Source of the DNA: an uncultured Novosphingobium sp.
GTDB taxonomy: Bacteria > Pseudomonadota > Alphaproteobacteria > Sphingomonadales > Sphingomonadaceae
Assembly: GCA_937860195.1 (NCBI GenBank)
Contig: CALMBN010000009.1
Location: 1 to 5,491 of the forward strand
Direction of reading: 5' to 3'
Length of the DNA: 5,491 nt
In this document: piece by piece, positions 1-5,428 of the stretch
How positions within the stretch are numbered: position 1 is the first letter of the stretch
How the letters are laid out: the number at the start of each line of letters is the position of its first letter
Made by a program: the position numbers and the translations under genes
The notes under the pieces: model-generated
What the model was told of the DNA's origin: nothing
The model's input: only the letters and a program-made list of their open reading frames with translations
The model's database searches: none

Positions 1-599
1 TCAAGAGCGCATTCGCGCGGCAAGACGTCGCGTGCGGCCGGGTAATCTGAATATGCCGGGTGCTGGCAAATCGCGATGGGTTGCAGGTGCGACTTGGCGC
101 GAAGCTGGGCGGCCAGTTCGTTGCCGTGAGTCAGGATCGCATCGGTTGCTGCGATCTGCCAATGGAGCAAACGCGCCTTCCAGGCGTTGGCATCATGATC
201 CGCCGCGTTGTGGACGATCATCACCACCCGGATTCCAGCTTTCCGCAATTTCCGGGCAATGAAGCCGAGCGCTGGAGCGACGAAAAAGGTCCAGGCTGGT
301 ATCACGACCAAAGTCGGGCGATCGCGGATCAGTTTCTTGGCTACTTTGCGCCAGCTCAGCGGGTTGATGCTATCAATGGAATAGTCGACATCCAGAACCC
401 TTGTCGCGGAAAGATCAGGGTCGCGATCCGATGCTCCGGGGTAGAGCAATCGAGGGTAGAGCCGCGAGAACGAAACTCCGCTGACGCGGCCCTCACAACG
501 CTGCGCAAGTGCCTTGGCCATAGCCTGGCTATGGCGTGCAATTCCGCCTCGGTATGGAGCAAGCGGGGCGATGATGACAATGTTTTGGCCGGGCGACAT
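1..599 (-). CDS. GT4-type (GT-B fold) glycosyltransferase, N-terminal part, runs off the left edge
   Basis: Translating the minus strand from the ATG at 599-597 gives 199 residues with no stop before the window edge, so the 3' end is missing. The start MSPGQNIVIIAPLAPYRGGI is typical of the N-terminal Rossmann half of GT4 transferases: a hydrophobic beta strand, then a glycine-rich RGGI loop (residues 17-20) and an amphipathic helix (ARHSQAMAKAL). Further on are a VVMIVHN strand (about 125-131) with HN and DHD residues, and DAILTHGNELAAQL (about 153-166), the usual 'will call out from this position' strand-helix of this family. The C-terminal nucleotide-sugar domain with its E-x7-E motif lies outside the window, so donor and acceptor are unknown. 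The ATG directly follows the TAA of the upstream gene (TAAATG), and an AAGGG sits 10 bases before it, so coupled translation is likely. It probably adds a sugar to a cytoplasmic-face lipid acceptor; that is inference from context. Confidence 0.85.
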   Translation of the reverse strand, partial: MSPGQNIVIIAPLAPYRGGIARHSQAMAKALAQRCEGRVSGVSFSRLYPRLLYPGASDRDPDLSATRVLDVDYSIDSINPLSWRKVAKKLIRDRPTLVVIPAWTFFVAPALGFIARKLRKAGIRVVMIVHNAADHDANAWKARLLHWQIAATDAILTHGNELAAQLRAKSHLQPIAICQHPAYSDYPAARDVLPRECAL

Positions 600-1517
600 T
601 TAGGCTACACCCTTGAAGTGCCTAAAAATTCGGGCGGAAACCGAAAGCAGGGCACAGGCCGCCAGGCAAATAAGTCGATCAAGCGCCACGGCAAGGAAAG
701 CGGTTCCCGGCTCAAATGCAGTTTTGAGCGCGGCGAGCGCAGCAAGGCTTTCGGCAATGCCCAGACCGGCTGGTGCGATCGACGATGCCGAACCGATCAG
801 GCCAGCAAGAACGAACGGAAACGTCTCCGTGAATTGGGCCGAAACATGCAGCGCGGCAAAGGAGAATTGCAACCGGACCGCGATGAGCGCGATCCCGGCG
901 GCGCGATGAGCCAGAGTCAGGATAGCAATCGCTGCTCCGGCCCTACGACACAACCAGGCAAAGATCACGCTGACCAGGCCCGAGCCGATCAATCCAAGCG
1001 GCAAAGCCAGACGCAAGTCGATCGATGCAAGCGAAATGCTTGCCCCGATCATGCCACAAGCAATCCACAGCAGTGCTGTCAGGACGACCAATGCAGAGCT
1101 CTGTGATAATTGGCCGCCAGCTTTCATCAGCGCGCCAGTGCGAACAATCGCACCGCCAGGGATCGGGAGCAGTTCGGCCAGATAGGCATCTGAGCCGATA
1201 ACTGTGGCTCGGAACAGTGGAATCGAAAGCCTACCCGAGCGTGCGAGCAGAACCAGCCCTGCGCCGCCATAAAGCAATGAAGGCAACGTGAGCAGAGCTA
1301 GAACCAGCAGTGGAGCACCGCGCAGGTCTGCTGGAGAAATTGCTAGTCCTCGAAAGGAAAACCATGCTCCGGCGAGGAACAATGAAACTGTGAGTCCTAA
1401 GACGGAAATCCTGACGGCTGGCCTTTCTAGCACCTCGCGCGTGCGAGCGATGCTCTCCCTAAGTTTCCCGACGATCCTTAGGGCAGCGCCTGCAAAATGG
1501 GACGAAAATTCAGTCAT
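600..1517 (-). CDS. Flippase-like membrane protein, lysylphosphatidylglycerol synthase TM domain type (PF03706-like)
   Basis: A 305-residue, strongly hydrophobic protein, a usual length for the PF03706 family. After a basic N-terminus of about 35 residues I count roughly seven or eight membrane segments, for example near 37-55, 69-92, 142-165, 171-189, 198-215, 233-252 and 271-295. Two family landmarks are visible: a conserved loop with P-x-P-GGAIVRTGAL (about 118-129), and APAGLGIAESLAALAAL (about 248-264), matching the 'PGGLGxxE' signature. There is no soluble MprF-like aminoacyl transferase domain. Proteins of this type are often encoded in lipid and polysaccharide clusters and are suspected of moving or helping process glycolipids, but most have no proven activity. 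I chose the ATG at 1517 because it is four bases after the methyltransferase stop. An in-frame ATG at 1571 would add 18 hydrophilic residues and a 50-base overlap, which is less likely. The stop abuts the next gene's ATG. Confidence 0.82.
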   Translation of the reverse strand: MTEFSSHFAGAALRIVGKLRESIARTREVLERPAVRISVLGLTVSLFLAGAWFSFRGLAISPADLRGAPLLVLALLTLPSLLYGGAGLVLLARSGRLSIPLFRATVIGSDAYLAELLPIPGGAIVRTGALMKAGGQLSQSSALVVLTALLWIACGMIGASISLASIDLRLALPLGLIGSGLVSVIFAWLCRRAGAAIAILTLAHRAAGIALIAVRLQFSFAALHVSAQFTETFPFVLAGLIGSASSIAPAGLGIAESLAALAALKTAFEPGTAFLAVALDRLICLAACALLSVSARIFRHFKGVA

Positions 1518-1521
1518 GATC

Positions 1522-2193
1522 TCAGATTCTGGCTTCGATCCAAAGCCTTGCTTCGAACCATTTGCCCACAATAGGGAGTCGGGCCAACGGCGAAAGAAAA
1601 CGCAGCACGTTGTAATGGGGTATCATTGTCAAGCGGATTCCCTCGACAGGAAAGCCTGCCTTTACCAGCAAGGCGATCGTATCAGCCCCGTTTCGTACCG
1701 CAACATGCTCAGGAAACTGGCGCAGAATGCCAACTTCCTTTGCCCGCTCGATGAAGAAATCACCATTTGGGGTATGAAGATAGAGCGTTCCGCCCGGTTT
1801 CAACGACTGTCGGATGGCAGAAAAGATCGGTATGGCTATCTCGTCCGCGATGTGTTCAGAAAAATCGAGCGCGGCGGCCGCTTCGAACTCCTTGCAATGC
1901 TCGGCACAGAATTTGGTAATTTCCGCACAGTGAAAGCGGTAGTTGATTTGCCCATCGCGTTCCGCCCACGCCTCTGCCGCAGCGATGAAGTCTGGCGAAA
2001 AATCTACGCCTTCATACTGACCGATGCGGTCGCCGAGCGCGTGCAGGAGCATGCCGTTGCCGCAGGCAAAGTCCACTAAGCGAGTTGTCGATGAAAGGTG
2101 CATAAGCTGGGCAAGGTTACGGACCCGGTCTAGTGGTTTGCGGTTATAGCGCTCGACATAGTCTCCGCTGTGCAAAGCAAGGCTGTCTGTCAT
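1522..2193 (-). CDS. Class I SAM-dependent methyltransferase (Methyltransf_11/UbiG-like fold)
   Basis: A 223-residue soluble protein with the ordered motifs of the Rossmann-fold methyltransferases. Motif I is LVDFACGNGMLL (39-50), binding SAM, with Ala-Cys where Gly-Cys is more common. EGVDFSPDFI (61-70) carries the acidic residue for the ribose hydroxyls. LDFSEHI (109-115) is a variant of the usual DVxEH motif, and SLKPGGTLYLHTPN (130-143) is motif III. PEHV (161-164) fits the family's C-terminal substrate-side region. The substrate cannot be told from these motifs; relatives act on small molecules, lipids or sugars. Its place between a GT-C transferase and a flippase-like protein suggests methylation of a sugar or lipid head group, which is inference. 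The ATG at 2193 has a GGGAAAG eight bases upstream. No promoter or terminator is evident in the 59-base gap before it, so it is probably cotranscribed with the genes upstream. Confidence 0.85.
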   Translation of the reverse strand: MTDSLALHSGDYVERYNRKPLDRVRNLAQLMHLSSTTRLVDFACGNGMLLHALGDRIGQYEGVDFSPDFIAAAEAWAERDGQINYRFHCAEITKFCAEHCKEFEAAAALDFSEHIADEIAIPIFSAIRQSLKPGGTLYLHTPNGDFFIERAKEVGILRQFPEHVAVRNGADTIALLVKAGFPVEGIRLTMIPHYNVLRFLSPLARLPIVGKWFEARLWIEARI

Positions 2194-2252
2194 ACGCTAT
2201 GCTTTCCCATCGGAAAATTCCGGAGCGCCAGCTTTCTTTTTTCCTGCATCGC
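2194..2252 (-). other. Short intergenic gap inside the operon
   Basis: The 59 bases between the GT-C gene and the methyltransferase gene contain an A-rich run just after the upstream stop, a small CGGAA/TTCCG dyad with only two central bases, and a GGGAAAG ribosome-binding-like stretch before the methyltransferase ATG. No hairpin followed by a T-run was seen, so readthrough is expected. It is the largest gap in the operon and also about where base composition changes. Confidence 0.5.
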
Positions 2253-3923
2253 CTAAAAGTCCTTGAATGGAAAGCCAGCCGGCGACGCGGCGGCAGGGCG
2301 GCCCAGGTGATCGCCCCAGCGCAAAACTGACTCGTCCGGTGAAAGCGGGACAAAGCTGTGGCTGGCATTTTCGAGCGTCAGGGTCGAGCCAGGTTCAACT
2401 CGTTTTCCGTCAATCGCTGCGGCGCTACCATCCAGAGTATAGGTTCCAGCCGCATGAATTGCGAAAACTTGCGCGGTGCTGCCCTTCGGAAAGCGTCGCC
2501 CCGCGACCCAGATCGGACCCCAATGCTGCACATAGCCGGCGCGCAGTGCAGCTGCATCGGCAGGAAGCAGCTCCCACGCGGGGCCTTCAGCGGATTGGTT
2601 GCGTTGGAGGACGTCGTTGTTGGCCAGAAGCAACGGCACATTAAGCCGCTTCATCGCGGCGGCGTAGCTTTCGACCTCGCCGTTGCGGTAACGGGTCTGG
2701 CCCCAGGTGGTCATGAACACGTTGGCCTTTGGAAAGGCGGAAACCATGCCGGAAAAGTCGAAGTAGGCAACACGTTTCGGGAAGAGCCGGTGGACTTCGG
2801 CCAGCACTTGCCGCTGTTCGGTGAGGACAGCGCGCGGGGTGATCAACGAGAGCACCACCGCGCCGAGCAGGCAGCCAAACGCGACGGTCCTGACCGCATA
2901 GCGCCGGGCCAGCCATGCTATCCCCGGTCCAATCCCGATCGCGACTGGTGCGAGGATGAAAGCGAAGAAATAAGGGTAGGCGTTGCGGTAGAACACCACG
3001 CTCGCGAGCGGCAGGATCAGGCCGATAAGCGCAATCCGTGTGCCGCGCTCGACGTTTGATCGCGCCAAGGTAGCGCCAAGAGCCAGCGCAAACAGCGGTG
3101 CGGTTCCGATCGCCAGCAGCAGATAGTGCCAGCGCGGAAACAGCCCCTCGGCCAGCAGCATGTCGCGTGAAGTTCTCACCGTTGCAGCTGCACTGTCTGT
3201 CAGGGCGGGCGGTGCGATGGCTTGCGAGGCCGCGACCAAGGCCGCGAACAGGATTGCGCTGAGGGCTGCCATTCCGGCCAGTTTAACGACGAGCCATTTG
3301 GGCTGTTCGCTTTGTGCCAGTCGATACCATGCGAGGCCAGCAAACGCGGGTGCGAACAGAACCGCCTTGATCGTAGCCAACCCCGCGAGCGCCAGCAGCG
3401 CGGCCATTCCGGCCAAGGCCTTCCAACCCAGCTTGGTGACCAGCAACAGCCACAGCGCCGCCATCAGCAGTGCCGTCACCAGGGGGTCTGCGCGGAATGA
3501 CATGCCGTGCTGGAACACATTTCCGGCGGCGAGGTAGAGCAGCGGGGCGAGCAGTGCGATCCGGGCATGGGAAAAGCGGCGCGCCATGGCGTAGATTGCA
3601 GTCAGCGTGAACGCTTCAAACGCGAACATCACCAAACGGGAAACCTGGATTTGGCCAACTTCGTCCAGCGGCAGGAAGGCCAGCCAGCCCAGTGCCCGAA
3701 TGTGCAGAACTTGCAGCACTTCGCTCAACCGGCCCTGAGCCAAGGCGTGGACCTGATTGAGATGGAAGAATTCGTCCCAGTTGACCGGACGGTTGAACAC
3801 CAGTTCAAGCTGGAGCAGCAGCACAGCGGCGAGCACGGCCAGCACAGTTCTGCGCTCGGCCCGCGCTGCAGCGGCGTTGGCAGGCAGCTGCAGGCGGATC
3901 CGGGCGCGCCGGACCGCGCTCAT
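2253..3923 (-). CDS. GT-C superfamily (GT39/ArnT-like) integral membrane glycosyltransferase
   Basis: A 556-residue protein. A basic N-terminus leads into a first membrane helix (about 27-43) followed at once by NWDEFFHL (48-55): an acidic Asp-Glu pair in the first periplasmic loop, the hallmark position of the catalytic base in GT-C enzymes such as PMT/ArnT. About ten further hydrophobic segments run to residue 361, with a FRADPL loop at 143-148 that is also typical of the family. Residues 362-556 form a hydrophilic C-terminal domain, probably periplasmic, ending in what looks like a beta-rich module. GT-C enzymes take a sugar from a polyprenyl-phosphate donor and transfer it outside the cytoplasm. 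The gene overlaps the upstream GT2 gene by four bases (ATGA), which strongly suggests that the GT2 makes its donor. There is no clear Shine-Dalgarno before the ATG, so translation is probably coupled. Acceptor (lipid, protein or polymer) is unknown; the GT-C assignment rests on topology and the DE motif. Confidence 0.8.
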   Translation of the reverse strand: MSAVRRARIRLQLPANAAAARAERRTVLAVLAAVLLLQLELVFNRPVNWDEFFHLNQVHALAQGRLSEVLQVLHIRALGWLAFLPLDEVGQIQVSRLVMFAFEAFTLTAIYAMARRFSHARIALLAPLLYLAAGNVFQHGMSFRADPLVTALLMAALWLLLVTKLGWKALAGMAALLALAGLATIKAVLFAPAFAGLAWYRLAQSEQPKWLVVKLAGMAALSAILFAALVAASQAIAPPALTDSAAATVRTSRDMLLAEGLFPRWHYLLLAIGTAPLFALALGATLARSNVERGTRIALIGLILPLASVVFYRNAYPYFFAFILAPVAIGIGPGIAWLARRYAVRTVAFGCLLGAVVLSLITPRAVLTEQRQVLAEVHRLFPKRVAYFDFSGMVSAFPKANVFMTTWGQTRYRNGEVESYAAAMKRLNVPLLLANNDVLQRNQSAEGPAWELLPADAAALRAGYVQHWGPIWVAGRRFPKGSTAQVFAIHAAGTYTLDGSAAAIDGKRVEPGSTLTLENASHSFVPLSPDESVLRWGDHLGRPAAASPAGFPFKDF

Positions 3924-4936
3924 GCCTGGCGCTTCTGTTTCGAAGGGGCGGGCTTGGCAGGTTCAAGTTCAGCCAGCCGGTCCTCAAGCTTGCGGATATG
4001 CGAAAGTGTTGCTTCCAGCAGCTTTCGATTGGCACCGATCAGTTCGGCCAGCAGCCCCATCAGCCCGGTCAGTACGCCCAGCACCAGCAGCGAGCCGCCG
4101 AGGATCAGCGACTGGATGTGGCCCTGGCTGTCTCCGCTCGCCCAGAACCACAGGAACCGGACAATCGGGGCGAGGCCAATCAGTGTGATTGTGCCGCCGA
4201 TTGCGGCAAATGTCCGCAGCGGATTGTAGGTGGCATAGGCCCGGGCCATCGTCATCAACTGGCGGGCGATGAACTGCGGGATGGATTTGAACAGGCGGCT
4301 CGGCCGTTCGGTTGCATTGGTCCGCACCGGCACACTGATGATCTTGAATCGCTTGCGTCCGGCCTGGATCAGCATGTCAGTGGTATAGGAAAATTCGGTG
4401 GTGATGGTGATCCGTTGGGCAGCGGCCCGGCTGATCGCGCGGAAACCGCTGACTGCATCGGTCACTTCGGTGCCAGAAAGACTTCGGACGACCATGCTGC
4501 CGAGCCGCTGGAGCTTGCGTTTGAACCGGCCAAAATGGGCGTTGTTGCCGACCCCGCGATCGCCAATCACCAGATCAGCCTCGTGCGCGACAATCGGTGC
4601 GACCAGCGCGGCAATGTCTTCTCCGACATATTGCCCATCGGCATCGGTATTGACGATGATATCGGCTCCGGCGGCCAGCGCAGCATCGATTCCGCTCTGG
4701 AAGGCGGCGGCAAGGCCGCGATTGCGGCGGTGACGGACGACGTGCTGCACACCAAACCGGCGAGCGACTTCGGCGGTCCCGTCGTGGCTGCCATCGTCGA
4801 TCACCAGCACTTCGATCAGGTCGACACCGGGCAAGCGCCGGGGCAGCGCGATCAGCGTTTCGGGCAGGCTTTCCGCCTCGTTGAAGCACGGAATCTGGAT
4901 AATCAGTTTGGTCACGTTTGCCCCGATTGCGCTCAC
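3920..4936 (-). CDS. GT2 family polyprenyl-phosphate sugar synthase (DPM1/GtrB/ArnC-like)
   Basis: Up to 338 residues. The GT-A domain opens with LIIQIPCFNEAESLPETL (11-28), followed by VIDDGSHDGT (45-54) with the nucleotide-binding DDGS, NTDADGQY (96-103) with the DxD metal site, VIGDRG (123-128), and SGFRAISR (163-170), all characteristic of dolichol-phosphate-mannose-synthase-like enzymes. Two C-terminal membrane helices (about 244-266 and 275-302) anchor it, then a likely coiled coil (about 303-325) and a Pro/Lys-rich tail. The reaction would be NDP-sugar plus polyprenyl phosphate to polyprenyl-phosphate-sugar at the inner face of the cytoplasmic membrane. Start choice is open: the GTG at 4936 has no clear Shine-Dalgarno, whereas the GTG at 4915 gives the more usual beginning (M)TKLIIQIPCFNE and has GGGG five bases upstream; I favour 4915. 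First gene of the minus-strand operon. The sugar cannot be read from the sequence. Confidence 0.9.
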   Translation of the reverse strand: MSAIGANVTKLIIQIPCFNEAESLPETLIALPRRLPGVDLIEVLVIDDGSHDGTAEVARRFGVQHVVRHRRNRGLAAAFQSGIDAALAAGADIIVNTDADGQYVGEDIAALVAPIVAHEADLVIGDRGVGNNAHFGRFKRKLQRLGSMVVRSLSGTEVTDAVSGFRAISRAAAQRITITTEFSYTTDMLIQAGRKRFKIISVPVRTNATERPSRLFKSIPQFIARQLMTMARAYATYNPLRTFAAIGGTITLIGLAPIVRFLWFWASGDSQGHIQSLILGGSLLVLGVLTGLMGLLAELIGANRKLLEATLSHIRKLEDRLAELEPAKPAPSKQKRQA

Positions 4937-4949
4937 TTGGTTAGGGGTT

Positions 4950-4969
4950 GTTAAGCATGACTGTTTAAC
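4950..4969. promoter_or_regulatory. Imperfect dyad in the divergent intergenic region, possible operator
   Basis: The arms GTTAAGCA and TGTTTAAC flank a four-base centre (TGAC). Seven of eight positions are complementary and the eighth would be a G-U pair in RNA. It lies between the starts of the leftward glycan operon and the rightward EamA gene, where a shared regulator could act. It recalls the TTAA-spacer-TTAAC pattern of CtrA sites, but the spacing is ten bases instead of seven, so I do not assign it. No clean -35/-10 pair could be placed for either direction. Confidence 0.3.
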
Positions 4970-5016
4970 AGCGGGTAAACCTTGCCGCCCCCGCTACTGC
5001 TCCCTAAGGCCGCTTC

Positions 5017-5024
5017 GGGGAGGG
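5017..5024 (+). promoter_or_regulatory. Ribosome binding site supporting the TTG start of the EamA gene
   Basis: GGGGAGGG lies eight bases before the TTG at 5033-5035. It is the only good purine-rich ribosome-binding sequence here. It favours the TTG at 5033 (protein beginning with M-RQNEGTGLLF) over the earlier in-frame TTG at 4982, which would add a proline-rich, non-family-like extension. Confidence 0.55.
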
Positions 5025-5032
5025 CTTGTCAC

Positions 5033-5428
5033 TTGCGCCAGAACGAAGGAACCGGGCTGCTGTTTGCGCTGGCGGGCTTTGCCACGTTGTCGTTCGGTGA
5101 TGCGGTGGTCAAATCGATGGCCGGGCAGTGGGCTCCGACCGCGATTGCGGCGCTGCGCTATCTGCTTGGCGCGGTGGGGCTGAGCGCGATCCTGCTCGCG
5201 CGGCAGGGGCCGGCCGACTTTGCAATGCCGCTGCCCTGGATACAGTTGGTGCGCGGTGTCGCGGTTGCGATGGCGACCGTTGGCTTCTTTTCCGCCATCT
5301 TCGTGATGCCGCTGGCGGCAGCGACTGCGATCACCTTTACCAGCCCGATGCTGACCGCGCGGTTGATGTGCTCGTCGTGCGTGGTCTCGCCGCGGATCAC
5401 GGCGCCTAAGCAAATCACGGCCGCGTAG
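5033..5428 (+). CDS. EamA/DMT-family transporter, N-terminal fragment with foreign tail
   Basis: From the TTG at 5033 the frame encodes a short polar start, then hydrophobic helices near residues 7-27 (LLFALAGFATLSFGDAVVKS), 34-55 (PTAIAALRYLLGAVGLSAIL), 70-91 and 93-103. The segment MPLAAATAITFTSPMLTA (about 92-109) is the conserved end of the first EamA repeat, where 'LPLAxAxAIxFTxPLxxxL' is usual. DMT-family drug/metabolite transporters of this type are about 280-300 residues with ten helices. Here family resemblance ends at about residue 109 (base 5359). The remaining 22 residues to the TAG at 5426-5428 (RLMCSSCVVSPRITAPKQITAA) are the antisense of ribH and show no transporter character. 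As drawn the product cannot be a working transporter. Either the gene is broken by rearrangement or the sequence is chimeric. Substrate unknown. Confidence 0.75.
   Translation: MRQNEGTGLLFALAGFATLSFGDAVVKSMAGQWAPTAIAALRYLLGAVGLSAILLARQGPADFAMPLPWIQLVRGVAVAMATVGFFSAIFVMPLAAATAITFTSPMLTARLMCSSCVVSPRITAPKQITAA

Larger units (their letters stand above)
4937..5032. other. Divergent intergenic region
   Basis: These 96 bases separate the leftward GT2 operon from the rightward EamA gene and must hold any promoter for both. They contain an AT-richer patch around 4948-4980 with the dyad noted separately, and the ribosome-binding sequence at 5017-5024. No terminator or RNA gene is seen. If the GT2 starts at 4915, the non-coding span is 21 bases longer. 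Confidence 0.5.

Noticed and set aside
60..1106. Long plus-strand open frame of 348 codons
   Set aside because: It is antisense to the GT4 and flippase-like genes. Its translation is polar, rich in Arg, Gln, Ser and Cys, with no recognisable motif, while the opposite strand encodes clear families.
1518..1571. Longer N-terminus of the flippase-like protein from the ATG at 1571
   Set aside because: It would overlap the methyltransferase by 50 bases with a hydrophilic extension. The ATG at 1517, four bases after the stop, is more economical.
1288..2079. Plus-strand open frame of 263 codons
   Set aside because: It spans two genes antisense and lacks family motifs or a plausible ribosome-binding site.
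2211..2223. CGGAA/TTCCG inverted repeat upstream of the methyltransferase
   Set aside because: With only five-base arms, a two-base centre and no T-run, it cannot form a stable hairpin terminator and is short enough to be chance.
3998..4954. Plus-strand open frame of 318 codons opposite the GT2 gene
   Set aside because: It is the mirror of a high-GC coding region. The minus-strand frame carries DDGS, DxD and membrane helices, and the plus-strand product has no coherent domain.
4951..4969. CtrA binding site TTAA-N7-TTAAC
   Set aside because: The two halves are separated by ten bases instead of seven, so only the dyad itself is reported.
5158..5349. Continuation of the RibH frame into a longer protein
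   Set aside because: The frame is open to 5158, but its residues are the antisense of the EamA helices and do not match the RibH C-terminal half.
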